This document shows, piece after piece, positions 1 through 9,756 of a stretch of DNA of 64,000 nucleotides. Within the stretch, counting starts at the first letter, position 1. The number at the start of each line of letters is the position of its first letter. The translations under genes were made by a program, and so were the position numbers. The notes beneath the pieces are model-generated. The model searched no databases. It saw nothing but the letters and a program-made list of their open reading frames with translations, and was not told the DNA's origin. The DNA is from Dehalococcoidia bacterium (lineage in GTDB: Bacteria; Chloroflexota; Dehalococcoidia; DSTF01; JACRBR01): NCBI GenBank assembly GCA_040902535.1, contig JBBDXD010000018.1, positions 1 through 64,000 on the forward strand, read 5' to 3'.

Positions 1-713
<713 letters not shown>

Positions 714-717
<4 letters not shown>

Positions 718-1490
718 GCTTCGATCCCCACCGGCGTGCTGCGCGCTTCGGAGGCAACGTCGCGGGGGGCGGCGCGCTTGCGGCCGTACAAGATCAGGTC
801 CTTGCCGATCACGAGGCTGGCGACCGTCTCGATGTACTCGAGCATCTTGATGCGACGGTTGTGATGCTCGTTGATCAGCTTCCAGGTCAGACGCACAGGC
901 GGGAAGTTTTCGTTCGGCAGGCCGTGGATGCAGCGGAGGAACCAGTAGAGACTTTGCGACGCGTGGCGGCGGCGTTGGAACTCCACCGTCATGCCGTGCT
1001 CCTCGAGGATGGCGCGCATTTGGCCGGGCCGGTACCAGCGCACGTGGCCGCCCGGCGAATGCCAGTACTCCCAACTCAGCGACCAGTAGGCGCGTTCGGG
1101 CCAGTACGCCGGCACGCTGACGACGACCTGCGAACCGGGGCTCGTGACGCGCAGGAACTCCGCTATGCTGCGCCGGTCGTCAGGGACGTGCTCGAACGTC
1201 TCGGTGCAGAGTGACTTGTTGAATGTGCCGTCCTTGAAGGGCAGGTTCTGCGCGTCGCCGACGATGAAGTCCGCGCGGCCCTTCGCCAGGCCCTTCGACT
1301 TGAGGTCGTCGTACATGAACTTCGCGGCGTGCAGGTCTTCGCGCGAGATATCGACGCCGATCACGTGGCCGCCGTGCCGCGCGGCCTCGAGCGTGTGGCG
1401 GCCGTTTCCGCAGCCGAGGTCGAGCACGCGGTCGCCTGCTTCGAGTGGGAAATGACGGCGGAAGTCGACGTTGACGATGTTATCGGGCAT
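714..1490 (-). CDS. class I SAM-dependent methyltransferase
   Basis: A 258-residue Rossmann-fold methyltransferase of the Methyltransf_11 type. Motif I is VLDLGCGNGRH at about residues 23-33, followed by the acidic strand VIGVDIS and a motif near FIVGDAQNLPF that places the adenine. The acceptor cannot be read from sequence. The gene starts 11 bases inside the end of the glycosyltransferase gene and its stop overlaps the next start, so the three genes are translationally coupled. With a GT4 enzyme directly upstream, methylation of a sugar or an envelope glycan precursor is the likely job, as an inference from context. Confidence 0.88.
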
Positions 1491-2772
1491 CGGCGGCTCC
1501 GGTGGCGCTCATGGCGAAACTCCTGCGCTTCAGCGGCATCACCTCTTCGTAGACGGCGAGCGTCTCCTCGGCGGTCTTGCGCCAGTTGAAGTTATCGATG
1601 ATGCGCTGCCGCGCCGCGCCGGCGATACGGGTGCGCAGCGCGTCATCGTGCCACATCGTGCGGATCGCTGCCGCAAGCGCGCGGGGATCGCGCGGCGGCA
1701 CGAGCCACGCATGCTTTCCGTGCTCGGCGATCTCGCGGTAGGCGCCGATGTCCGTGCCGACGGCGGGAGTGCCGCACGCCATCGCCTCTGCGAGGGGCAA
1801 GCCGAAGCCTTCGTGGACGGACGCCGTGACGAACAACCTGGCCTCATTGTAGTGCCGGACGAGCGCGTCGGTGGGCACGCGGCCCGTGAAATCGACGATT
1901 GAATTGAGGCCGAACTCGTTGACGAGGCGCGGCGCCATCTTGAGCAACCACTTGTAGTTGTCCACGAACGTGACGCGGAAGTCCATCTCGTCCTTGAGGA
2001 TGTTTACGGCTTCGAGGAAGAAGCGGGCGCCCTTGTTGCGGTCTTCGGAGTTGCCGACGTAGAGCAGCTTGTCGGGCTGGCGCTCGACGCCGGGCATCGG
2101 CCGGAAGGTGTCGGTGTCGATGCCGTTGTGGACGGTGCGCACATTCGCGGGGTCGAGGCCGAAAGCCTCCTCGACGTCGGCGCGCGACGTCTCCGATACG
2201 ACGATGACGCGGTCGACGCTCTTTGCGGCCAGCTCCTGCATGATCCACGGCGACCAGAGGATGCGGCGGGCCTTCTCGTAGACGGTGCGGGACTGGCGCA
2301 GGGCGTTGCGCAGGTCGTACGACAGCGGGTGGTGGATCGTCGCGACGAGCGGGAAGCCCGAGCGGTGCATGGCCCAGATGCCGTAGCTCAGCGTCTGGTT
2401 GTCGTGTACGACATCGAAGCGGTGCTCGCGCGACAGCTCGCGCAGTTTGAAGTACGCGCGCACGCTGAAGTTCGCGAGCAGCGATGACAGGTTCACGCGC
2501 GTGGACGCGAACTCGTAGAAGTTGACGGGGTGAAAGTAGCTGAGTGGGGGCCGGTTGTAGACGAAGTCTTTCTTGTAGTGATGGTACGTCCAGTAGCTGT
2601 AGTCGCGGATGTTGTGCGCCGTCACGCCCTCGGCGAGCGTGGGGTACGGCGGGCCGGCGATGACGTGCACGTCGTGACCCATGCGGGCGAGTTCGCGCGT
2701 GAGGTAGTGCAGGTAGACGCCCTGGCCGCCCGAATACATGTTGCCCTGGTACATGAGGAAGCAGATCTTCAC
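1480..2772 (-). CDS. glycosyltransferase family 4 (GT-B fold)
   Basis: A 430-residue protein of usual GT4 length. The N-terminal acceptor domain starts MKICFLMYQGNMYSGGQGVY, with the Gly-Gly loop typical of GT-B enzymes. The C-terminal nucleotide-sugar domain carries LLYVGNSEDRNKG and the E-x7-E signature EGFGLPLAEAMACGTPAVG. These are retaining glycosyltransferases that build exopolysaccharide, glycolipid or glycoprotein glycans at the inner face of the membrane. The start is a GTG at 2772 preceded by GGGAGG on the minus strand. It is the first gene of the operon that continues with the methyltransferase and the serine hydrolase. Donor and acceptor are unknown. Confidence 0.92.
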   Translation of the reverse strand: MKICFLMYQGNMYSGGQGVYLHYLTRELARMGHDVHVIAGPPYPTLAEGVTAHNIRDYSYWTYHHYKKDFVYNRPPLSYFHPVNFYEFASTRVNLSSLLANFSVRAYFKLRELSREHRFDVVHDNQTLSYGIWAMHRSGFPLVATIHHPLSYDLRNALRQSRTVYEKARRILWSPWIMQELAAKSVDRVIVVSETSRADVEEAFGLDPANVRTVHNGIDTDTFRPMPGVERQPDKLLYVGNSEDRNKGARFFLEAVNILKDEMDFRVTFVDNYKWLLKMAPRLVNEFGLNSIVDFTGRVPTDALVRHYNEARLFVTASVHEGFGLPLAEAMACGTPAVGTDIGAYREIAEHGKHAWLVPPRDPRALAAAIRTMWHDDALRTRIAGAARQRIIDNFNWRKTAEETLAVYEEVMPLKRRSFAMSATGAADAR

Positions 2773-2870
2773 GCCGGGGCGCCCTCCCGGCGCCGCCTTA
2801 TCCTAGCGGAGCGCCTTCGGCGGCGTCGATGATAGAATGCGAGCGCCGCATTCGAAGCGGGAGGACTCAC

Positions 2871-2999
2871 ATGGCCCTGCAGAAGAAGGATATTCAGCTT
2901 AGGAAGGCGGAACGCCCAAACTTTGAGAAGGCGGACGAGGCGCTGAAGCAAATCCTTCGGGAGAACGCCGAGTGGCTGAAGGAGATGGCCAAGCGGTAG
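2871..2999 (+). CDS. small basic protein upstream of Doc toxin, candidate antitoxin
   Basis: A 42-codon reading frame starting MALQKKDIQLRKAER with a good ribosome site (GGGAGGA, 2859-2865) and a TAGAAT box about 30 bases further up. It reads as two short amphipathic, highly charged helices ending EWLKEMAKR. Its 3' end overlaps the Doc-like gene in another frame by 28 bases, a layout typical of toxin-antitoxin pairs in which the upstream partner is the antitoxin. It does not resemble Phd (about 70 residues with a ribbon-helix-like N-terminus), so the antitoxin role is inferred only from size, charge and coupling. Confidence 0.6.
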   Translation: MALQKKDIQLRKAERPNFEKADEALKQILRENAEWLKEMAKR

Positions 3000-3400
3000 C
3001 TTGGCTTGACGAGCTGGTGGCGAAGATACGCGACTGGCACGAACAGATAATAGAAACGTCGGGCGCTGCTGGCGAGCACACCGCCCGACTTCTTGCATGC
3101 TGCGCGAGGCCGTTTCAAGGTGGTGTTCACGGCGACTACTTTCCTAGCGATGTGGAGAAGGGCGCCGCCCTGTTTCACGGGATCATCTCAGGTCATCCGT
3201 TTGTCGATGGGAACAAACGAACCGCGACCTTGGCGACGACTCTTTATCTCATAGCGTCCGGAGTCTTGGACAATACACCGTCACCGCTGCATTTCCGCAT
3301 GCTCGGCGAACTGGCGGTTGCCGTTGCGTCGTCGAGAACGACGGTCGAGGAAGTGGCCGACTGGCTGGAGCGCATCCTGGGGCCGTTCGAGTCGCTATAG
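2972..3400 (+). CDS. Fic/Doc family protein (toxin-like)
   Basis: About 142 residues from a GTG at 2972; the true start could lie a few codons later. The Fic core motif is clear: GHPFVDGNKRT (H-P-F-x-D-G-N-K-R), followed by a hydrophobic helix, as in Doc toxins of about 126 residues. Doc phosphorylates EF-Tu and other Fic enzymes AMPylate targets using the motif His as base and the Asn/Arg to bind ATP; all of these residues are present. The gene overlaps the small upstream gene (2871-2999) and ends convergently over the last codons of tyrS. A toxin-antitoxin role is inferred from family and arrangement. Confidence 0.83.
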   Translation: MAEGDGQAVAWLDELVAKIRDWHEQIIETSGAAGEHTARLLACCARPFQGGVHGDYFPSDVEKGAALFHGIISGHPFVDGNKRTATLATTLYLIASGVLDNTPSPLHFRMLGELAVAVASSRTTVEEVADWLERILGPFESL

Positions 3401-4516
3401 CCCCGTCAGCGCTTCCAGCTCGTCGAGCAGCGCGCGCTCGTCCGGCTGCTCGAACGCGCGCCGCGCCGGCGCCAGCGTCTCGACGAGCCAGTCCGCGACA
3501 CCGTTCTTCAGGTCGGCAGGGTGCAGCTTCCCGGACATGAAGGCTTCATCGACGTCGTCGGCGGCGCCGAACCGCAGGTCGCCGCCGTGCTCCTGCTTGC
3601 GGGCAATGCGAAACTCGCCGTCACGCGGGAAGACGAGTTTGCGCACCCAGTCGAGCATCGGGTTGAACTGCACGGAGTCGGGCGGGCAGAACGCTTTACG
3701 CACCTTGGTGCGGATGTCGTCTTCGGAGTCGTGTACGAAGAGCGCCGAGTTCTTATCCGACTTGCTCATCTTCATCGATGCCCAGTAGTCGGTGAGGTCC
3801 GCCTCGGGCGGCGGCCACATCGACGGCTTCTTGAGCCCGAGGAGGATCGGGTGGTGCACGCACACGGGCTTGATCTGCTCGCCCTTCGCATCGAGGAGCG
3901 GCGAGACGCGCATCTTCGACGCGACGTCGCGGGCGATGACGTGCGCCTTCCGCTGGTCCATGCCGGCGTGCGCCAGGTTGATCTGCATCGAAAAGATGTC
4001 GGCGACCTGCATCGCCGGATAGATCAGCTTGGCGAAGTCCACGGACTCGCCCTCGCGGCGGCCGAGGATCGTGATGCTGCGCTGCATGCGGGCGAGCGTA
4101 ATGTTCTTGCTGACGTCGATCAGCGTCTCCCAGTAGGCGTCGTTGTTATGGTAGAGGTCCGAGCCCAGCACGAAGGTCAGTTTCGCGGGATCGCCGCCGA
4201 GCGCCGCGAACGACGCCTTCAGCCCCTCCTGAAAATAGCCGGCGGCGACGCGGCGTATCGTCTCGCGGTCGCCGCCGAGTTTGTCGTTGATCCAGGAATG
4301 CCAGTCGGCGAGGAAGATCGTGCAGTGCGCGCCGGCATCGACGAAGTCCTTGACCTTCGACATGCAGACGAGGCCGGTGCCAAGGTGGATCTTGCCGGAG
4401 ATCTCGAATCCGATGTAGTGCCGGATCGGCGTGCCGGACGCCACGAGACGGTCGAGGTCGTCGCGCGTGAGCACTTCATCGAGGTTGCGGCTGATCGTGG
4501 ATGCGGCGTCGGGCAT
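3395..4516 (-). CDS. tyrS: tyrosyl-tRNA synthetase, archaeal/eukaryotic type
   Basis: A 373-residue class I aminoacyl-tRNA synthetase that charges tRNA-Tyr. The HIGH-like motif is KIHLGTG in the context YIGFEISGKIHLG, the KMSKS loop is MKMSKSDKNS, and the C-terminus carries FGGDL-like (HGGDLRFG) and KLHPADLKNGVADWL. This pattern follows archaeal TyrRS, which lacks the S4-like anticodon domain of the usual bacterial enzyme; the length fits too. The ATG at 4516 is preferred over the GTG at 4525 because AGGTGA sits 5 bases upstream. A TATACA box lies about 20 bases further up. No second tyrS is visible, so whether this is the only copy is unknown. TrpRS of the same subclass is a less likely alternative. 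Confidence 0.85.
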   Translation of the reverse strand: MPDAASTISRNLDEVLTRDDLDRLVASGTPIRHYIGFEISGKIHLGTGLVCMSKVKDFVDAGAHCTIFLADWHSWINDKLGGDRETIRRVAAGYFQEGLKASFAALGGDPAKLTFVLGSDLYHNNDAYWETLIDVSKNITLARMQRSITILGRREGESVDFAKLIYPAMQVADIFSMQINLAHAGMDQRKAHVIARDVASKMRVSPLLDAKGEQIKPVCVHHPILLGLKKPSMWPPPEADLTDYWASMKMSKSDKNSALFVHDSEDDIRTKVRKAFCPPDSVQFNPMLDWVRKLVFPRDGEFRIARKQEHGGDLRFGAADDVDEAFMSGKLHPADLKNGVADWLVETLAPARRAFEQPDERALLDELEALTGL

Positions 4517-4624
4517 GTGATTCACCTACGCCGCTGTGTATACCAGATTGGACGGCGCGCCGAACGGCATCGCTGCGATTCGCCGATGGGCGACGTGGCG
4601 TAGGATGACGGCGAGGAGGGACGT

Positions 4625-4915
4625 ATGAAGCAAGACCGCAAGCTGCCGCGCCCGTTCGACATGCACTGGGGGAACGGTGACATCATCGAGGAAGCGTCGG
4701 CGAGGTACGAGCATTCCGAGGCGGCGATCCAGCTCCTGGAGTACACGGACCCGGAGCACGCCGGTTACCTGACGATCCGCTTCGCTCACTACAGCCCTGA
4801 CGGCCGCTTTCAGCGCAGTCCGTTGATGGTCGGCGCGGACGGGATCGCCGATCTGCGCAAAGCGCTCGACTCGACGCCGAAGCTCCGGGCGTTGCTCAAG
4901 AAGCTGGTCGGATAG
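4625..4915 (+). CDS. conserved-looking hypothetical protein, 96 aa
   Basis: A small soluble protein starting MKQDRKLPRPFDMHWGNGDI, with a strong ribosome site (GAGGAGG, 4613-4619) and a TAGGAT box near 4602. The middle reads like a beta-sheet module (AAIQLLEYTDPEHAGYLTIRF) and the C-terminus like a helix (LRKALDSTPKLRALLKKLVG). No cysteines or recognised motifs. It is divergent from tyrS. I do not recognise the family. Confidence 0.72.
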   Translation: MKQDRKLPRPFDMHWGNGDIIEEASARYEHSEAAIQLLEYTDPEHAGYLTIRFAHYSPDGRFQRSPLMVGADGIADLRKALDSTPKLRALLKKLVG

Positions 4916-4927
4916 TCACGGGCACTG

Positions 4928-5641
4928 CTAGAGCCGCGGTCGGTCGACGGCCACAGACGACTCTTCAGACGTGAGAAGGAACCGCGACTCAGCGGGCCAC
5001 GTCACGCGCAGGCCCGCCCATGACATCACTGTGAACCCGAGCAGGAAGAGGCCCCAGCGGAACTGAGAAGGACGCACCGCCTCAACCGCTTCTCGTCCGT
5101 CGGGGATCGCCGCGATCGCATCCGCCATGAAGACGTAGAGGCAGATCGCGATGCCAAGCGCTGCAATGCCGACGTTCGTGCGGTCCAGGCGCCACGCGAT
5201 GCCGCGCTCTGCCTGTAGCACGGCGGCCGCCCCGCCGAGGCACATCATGGCGGCGATCATGGACGGGGCGAGCACGGGCCCCCACCACGGCAGCGGCAGC
5301 AGGAACAGCACATCCCAATCGAGCGGCGATGTCGGCCAGCCCTCGAACAGCGCCAGCCAGAGGTAGTAGGCGATGTCCCATATTCCGAACGCGAACACGA
5401 AATAGCCGATGCCGTCCTGTAGTCGCCGGCCCGCGAGCAACCCCACCATCAGCAGCATCACCATGGTCGCCGCCTCGCGACTGAGCTCGATCGCGACGAG
5501 CCGGTCGAACTCGCGCGGCAGATCACGCACGAGGTCTTCGATGCCGTAGACCTCGCGCAGGTAGGCGACGACGGCCGCCTCGACGTTCGCCATGGCGATG
5601 GCAAACGCCGCGACGAGGGCGAGCTTCATGGGAGTGCTCAT
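4928..5641 (-). CDS. hypothetical polytopic membrane protein
   Basis: A 237-residue protein with about six transmembrane helices, for example MKLALVAAFAIAMANVEAAV, the Gly/Leu-rich MVMLLMVGLLAG, and a tryptophan-rich PLPWWGPVLAPS. No catalytic or transport signature is recognised. A TATACT box ends 10 bases before the ATG (5652-5657 on the minus strand), so the transcript would have a leader of only a few bases. The gene converges with the 4625-4915 gene. Confidence 0.7.
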   Translation of the reverse strand: MSTPMKLALVAAFAIAMANVEAAVVAYLREVYGIEDLVRDLPREFDRLVAIELSREAATMVMLLMVGLLAGRRLQDGIGYFVFAFGIWDIAYYLWLALFEGWPTSPLDWDVLFLLPLPWWGPVLAPSMIAAMMCLGGAAAVLQAERGIAWRLDRTNVGIAALGIAICLYVFMADAIAAIPDGREAVEAVRPSQFRWGLFLLGFTVMSWAGLRVTWPAESRFLLTSEESSVAVDRPRL

Positions 5642-5740
5642 AGTGGCGGGGAGTATAACGGAGCGAACCCTGGTCGACGAAGGATGACGGCACTCCTGTC
5701 AGATACTGTCGAAGCACAGTCCCCGGGCGGCGCACGCGAG

Positions 5741-5746
5741 TACACT
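5741..5746 (+). promoter_or_regulatory. TACACT -10 box, leaderless start for YcaQ-like gene
   Basis: TACACT is separated from the ATG at 5753 by 6 bases, and no purine-rich ribosome site lies between. Transcription would begin at or next to the start codon. No good -35 element is visible. Confidence 0.5.
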
Positions 5747-5752
5747 GCCGCG

Positions 5753-6955
5753 ATGGCCACCCGGTCGCGCGCCGTATCCGCTTCGCCGCCGCTCGAGCTG
5801 AGCATCGAGGATGCGCGCCTCATCGCGCTGCGCGCACAGGGCTTGACGATCAGCAAGCGCGCGCCACGCAGCGTCGGCGAGGTGTTGCGACGCACGGGCG
5901 CGGTCCAGCTCGACACGATCTCGGTGCTCGCGCGGTCGCATGAGCTGGTAGCGTACGCGCGGCTGGGCGCGACGCCGCGGGAGACCGTCGAGGACGCGTA
6001 CTGGGGTGCACCGGCGCGGGCGTTCGAGTATCACGGGCACGCGAACTGCATTCTGCCGGTCGAGCTGTGGCCGTACCTCGCGTTTCGACGCCGGGCAGGG
6101 CTTCGACAGTGGCCGAACGTCAAGGGCCGCGCGATCGACGAGGTGCGCGCGCGGCTCAAGGACGGCCCGATCACCGCCAGCGACGTCGGAGGGGCGCGGG
6201 CGAGCAGCGCCGGCTGGTGGAACTGGTCCGACGCGAAGCGGGCGCTCGAAATGTTGTACCGGCTCGGCGAAGCCGTCGTGACGACGCGGCGCGGATGGAA
6301 GCGCGTCTACGACCTCGCCGAACGGGCGCTTCCGCCCGAGGTGCTCGCGCACGCTGCGACGGACGAAGAGTGCTATCGAGAGCTTGTCCGCCAGTCGGCG
6401 CGGGCGATGGGGATCGGGACGCGACGCGACATCGCGCGTTATTTCCAGCTCACGACCAGGTATGCCGGCAACGCGACTGACGCTGTTCGGCTCGTCGACG
6501 CAGCGATCGCGGACGCCGGGTTGCAGGTCGTGCGCGTCGACGGCTGGGCGGAGCCGGCGATCGTCGCGCCGGAGATGCTGCGAGCGGCGCGCGGTGAACA
6601 GCATCGAACGACGCTGCTATCGCCGTTCGACTCGCTGGTGTGGGAGCGCGAACGCACCGAGAGACTGTTCGGCTTCACGTTCTTGCTCGAGGCGTACAAG
6701 CCCAAGGACCAGCGCATTCACGGCTACTTCACCATGCCGCTGCTCACGGGCGGACGCCTGGCAGGGCGCGTCGACCCGCAGCGTTCGGGCCGCACGCTCA
6801 TCGCGCGTTCGCTCTCGCTCGAAGATCCGGACGCGGTCGACGCCATGGCGTCGGCGCTGCGCGAGGCGGCGACGTGGGTTGGCTGCGACGAAGTCCGCGT
6901 CGAGCGCGCCCAGCCGTCGCGACTGAAGCGAGAATTGGAACGCGCGCTGCGTTAG
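5753..6955 (+). CDS. winged-helix YcaQ/AlkX-type DNA glycosylase
   Basis: A 400-residue protein of the HTH_42/YcaQ family. It has the N-terminal motif VQLDTISVLARSHELV, which contains the Q-x-D pair used for catalysis in YcaQ-type enzymes, and the HANCILPVELWPYLAFRRR segment. Family members (E. coli YcaQ/AlkX) unhook interstrand crosslinks and excise alkylated bases; relatives in antibiotic producers (AlkZ) protect against genotoxins. The ATG at 5753 is chosen because family homology begins soon after it and a TACACT box lies 6 bases upstream; an in-frame extension to 5684 looks non-coding. It is followed by an MFS transporter on the same strand. Confidence 0.85.
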   Translation: MATRSRAVSASPPLELSIEDARLIALRAQGLTISKRAPRSVGEVLRRTGAVQLDTISVLARSHELVAYARLGATPRETVEDAYWGAPARAFEYHGHANCILPVELWPYLAFRRRAGLRQWPNVKGRAIDEVRARLKDGPITASDVGGARASSAGWWNWSDAKRALEMLYRLGEAVVTTRRGWKRVYDLAERALPPEVLAHAATDEECYRELVRQSARAMGIGTRRDIARYFQLTTRYAGNATDAVRLVDAAIADAGLQVVRVDGWAEPAIVAPEMLRAARGEQHRTTLLSPFDSLVWERERTERLFGFTFLLEAYKPKDQRIHGYFTMPLLTGGRLAGRVDPQRSGRTLIARSLSLEDPDAVDAMASALREAATWVGCDEVRVERAQPSRLKRELERALR

Positions 6956-7044
6956 CGTGCCGGCGCACGCACGAACGCATCGAGCGCAGAGCGCAAGCCG
7001 CGATGCCTTTGCGGCGGCGTCTCCCGGGCAACGATGGTCGCGGA

Positions 7045-7050
7045 TACCCT
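7045..7050 (+). promoter_or_regulatory. TACCCT -10 box, leaderless GTG start of MFS gene
   Basis: TACCCT lies 6 bases before the GTG at 7057 and there is no ribosome site, the same arrangement as at several other genes in this window. Confidence 0.42.
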
Positions 7051-7056
7051 GCCAGC

Positions 7057-8211
7057 GTGGACGAGCGCGACTACCGGTTGCTGCACATCGCCGCATATGC
7101 GGCGTTGTTCGTGATTGGCATGTACGCGGCTTCGTTCGGGCCGGTCTTCCCGTTCCTCGCAGACGACCTCGACATTTCCGTCGACACCGCGGGGCTGTTG
7201 CTGACGGCGCTGTTCTTCGGCTCGATCCTCGCGTCGTCATCGATCGCGATTGCGCTGCACGGCCGCGACATGCGACGGCTGACGACGCTGGGGCTGGTAG
7301 CGATGGTCGCCGGCGTGACGACGATCGGCCTGGCGCCGAACCTCTGGGTCGCGTTGATCGGCGGCGCGGTGCTGGGCGCGGGCGACGGACTGGTGATCGC
7401 GGCGCTGCACATCCTGATGGCGATCACGTCGCGGGAGCCGGCGAGAGCGATCAGCCGGCTGAACCTGTGGTTCGCCGTCGGAGCGTTCGCGGGTCCGTTG
7501 TGGGCCGGCGGCATCCTGCAGACGACGGAAGAGCGCGCGCTGGTGTACGGCGGCATCGGCGTCGTCGCGGTGATCGCGCTCGTGCTGATGTTGTTGGCGG
7601 AGGCGCCGTCGCACGACGTCGTGGCGCCGCGCGAGGAGAAACTCGCGCTCCCGGGCAATCCCACGGCGTGGTTCATGGGCGGCGTGCTGTTCCTGTACGT
7701 CGGCGCGGAGTTCGGGCTGGGGACGTGGGTCTCCGAGTATGCCAAGGAGACGACGGATGCCAGCGTCTTCGGTGCGGCGGTGCTGACGTCGGGCTACTGG
7801 GGCGCGCTGGCGCTCGGCCGGGTGGCGAGCACGTGGTACTTCTCGCGGCAGCGTGACGCATCGATCTTGCTGCTGGTTTCCGTGGGCGGCGCCGGCATCT
7901 CGGCGCTGGTGCTGGCGCTTTCGACGGGCAATCTTGCGATCAGTGCGGCGGCGGCGTTCGGTGCGGGCTTCTTCCTGGGACCCGTGTGGCCGACGACCGT
8001 GGCGATCGCATCTTCGCGTGGCGCGGTCGCCGGCACGACGGCGGCGACCGTCACGATGGGCAATGCGGGCGGACTGGCATTGCCGTGGCTCCAGGGCAAG
8101 ATCCTGGTGGGCGCGGGGCCGGCGCAAGGCGTGGCGGTCACGGCCGTCTTATGCGCGCTGATGTTCGTCGCCGCCAGCGTGTTCCGGTTCCGTCGCGAGA
8201 CGGCTGGCTAA
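7057..8211 (+). CDS. MFS transporter
   Basis: A 384-residue major facilitator protein. It opens VDERDYRLLHIAAYAALFVI and has about 12 membrane helices, the first half ending in a charged loop near SREPARAISRLN and the second half starting after a cytoplasmic loop at AEAPSHDVVAPREEKL. Such proteins move sugars, drugs or metabolites with protons; the substrate is unknown. The GTG at 7057 is preferred to upstream starts because translation further up runs back through the preceding gene in another frame. Its 3' end overlaps the convergent MFS gene by 63 bases. Confidence 0.85.
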   Translation: MDERDYRLLHIAAYAALFVIGMYAASFGPVFPFLADDLDISVDTAGLLLTALFFGSILASSSIAIALHGRDMRRLTTLGLVAMVAGVTTIGLAPNLWVALIGGAVLGAGDGLVIAALHILMAITSREPARAISRLNLWFAVGAFAGPLWAGGILQTTEERALVYGGIGVVAVIALVLMLLAEAPSHDVVAPREEKLALPGNPTAWFMGGVLFLYVGAEFGLGTWVSEYAKETTDASVFGAAVLTSGYWGALALGRVASTWYFSRQRDASILLLVSVGGAGISALVLALSTGNLAISAAAAFGAGFFLGPVWPTTVAIASSRGAVAGTTAATVTMGNAGGLALPWLQGKILVGAGPAQGVAVTAVLCALMFVAASVFRFRRETAG

Positions 8212-9702
8212 TTCTTCGTCCGGATTGCCGACGGGAACGTCGGACTCTTCCCAGAAGGATGCAAGCACGTCGAGACGGCGTGCGGGCGCGGCGCCGCCGA
8301 AGACAACGCTCAACTCGATGAGCGCGAATGCGGCGGCGCCCAGCAGGATGGGCGACACGATAAGCACCGTCTCGACGTCGACGACGGTCGCCAGCGCGCC
8401 GAGCGTGAGGAGCGGGACGATGGCGGTACCGTTCTTCAGCACGCTCTGCAGCGCAAACGCACGGCCCTGGTACGACAGCGGCACGCGGCGATTGATGTAG
8501 GTCTGGACGGACGTGGTCGTGAGCGTGAAGCCGAAGCCAAGCGCGATCGCAATGAACCCGGCGGTGCGCAGCCGCGATCCCAGGTCGATGTCCACGATCG
8601 CCAGCAAGCGCAGCGGGTTGATCGGGTCGAGCGCCAAAGCCAGGTCATCGCCGACGAAGCCGAGCAGCATCAACGCGCCGCTGATCAGCACGAATCCGGC
8701 AAGCGCGACGCCCCGCTCGCCGAGCAGCCGTATGAGACGCGGAGCGGCGAGGAGCGCGACGGCGAGGCCAAGCGCCGTCGGGGCGAAGACGTACACCGAG
8801 TCGGCAGGGTCGACGCCGATCACCGAACTGACGTATCGCGGCGCGAGCACCTGTACCACGATGTTCGCCGTGCCCGCGAGCACGGCGACGACCATCATCG
8901 TCGCGACGGCGCGCTCGTGAATGATCCACGTGATAGTGCGACGCACGTTGACTTGCGGGCGACGCCAGTTCATGCGGCGCGCGCGTTCGGGTGTGGCCAG
9001 GTCGAAGACGCGTGACGCGGCGAGCAACAGCAAAACCCCGGCCACGTAAAACACAACATCGACTCCGAACGCACGGACGAGCACGGGCGCAAGCACCGCC
9101 GTGCCGAACGCCGTGCCGAGGTTTGACGAGAGGGTCACCAGCGATGCCGCGCTCGCCAGTTCCTCGTCCGAAGCGACAACCGGGACCACGGACGACTCTG
9201 TCGGGCCGGAGACCTGGCCGAGGACGTTCACCGCAAAGATGAGCAGGATCGTCTCCGTGAGGCCGGTGCCCAACAAGAAGGGCACGGCGAAGCAGAGCGC
9301 GGCCTGCAGGTTGTACACGAACGCCAACGCGACGCGTTGCGGCAATGCATCGGCGACGGCGCCGCCGTACAGGCCGAAGAGCGCAGGCGGCACGAGGGCT
9401 GCCACGCCGACGAGCGCCGCGTCGAAGGCGCTGCCGCCGTCGCGGACGATCGCCACGATGGCGCCGAACGCGAGCGCCTGCTGGCCGGCATCGGAGAGGA
9501 AGCGCGAGGCCATGATCTGCTGGAAACGCGGGTTGCGGGCGATCGATGTCTCGGGCAGGAAGAACCAGAGCAGCCGAAACGCCCGGTGCTGGCCGTGATC
9601 GAGGATCGCATCGGCGCGGAGATACGCGCTGCGGACGCGCCGGCGTCCGCCGTCCAGCGGATCGCGCCGCTCGGTGGGCGGAGTCGGCGTACCATCGCTC
9701 AT
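8149..9702 (-). CDS. MFS transporter (MFS_3/EntS-like)
   Basis: A 517-residue membrane protein. After a charged N-terminal stretch, FQQIMASRFLSDAGQQALAF matches the opening helix of the MFS_3 group (EntS-like exporters, macrolide efflux), and LFGLYGGAVADALPQRVAL holds the G-x3-D-x2-x-R/K-type loop between helices 2 and 3. About 12 helices follow, with a soluble C-terminal tail of about 50 residues ending in acidic sequence. The ATG at 9702 has a TACACT box 7 bases upstream. A third MFS gene of the same group lies at 25627-26889. Substrate unknown. Confidence 0.87.
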   Translation of the reverse strand: MSDGTPTPPTERRDPLDGGRRRVRSAYLRADAILDHGQHRAFRLLWFFLPETSIARNPRFQQIMASRFLSDAGQQALAFGAIVAIVRDGGSAFDAALVGVAALVPPALFGLYGGAVADALPQRVALAFVYNLQAALCFAVPFLLGTGLTETILLIFAVNVLGQVSGPTESSVVPVVASDEELASAASLVTLSSNLGTAFGTAVLAPVLVRAFGVDVVFYVAGVLLLLAASRVFDLATPERARRMNWRRPQVNVRRTITWIIHERAVATMMVVAVLAGTANIVVQVLAPRYVSSVIGVDPADSVYVFAPTALGLAVALLAAPRLIRLLGERGVALAGFVLISGALMLLGFVGDDLALALDPINPLRLLAIVDIDLGSRLRTAGFIAIALGFGFTLTTTSVQTYINRRVPLSYQGRAFALQSVLKNGTAIVPLLTLGALATVVDVETVLIVSPILLGAAAFALIELSVVFGGAAPARRLDVLASFWEESDVPVGNPDEELASRLATEPEHAGGDEHQRA

Positions 9703-9709
9703 GAGCGGG

Positions 9710-9715
9710 AGTGTA
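9710..9715 (-). promoter_or_regulatory. TACACT -10 box, leaderless start of MFS gene
   Basis: On the minus strand TACACT is followed by 7 bases (CCCGCTC) and then the ATG at 9702. No ribosome site is present. Confidence 0.5.
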
Positions 9716-9756
9716 CTCGGGTCGAAGGGGCCTACGAGTGGTTTACCGTGGAGACG

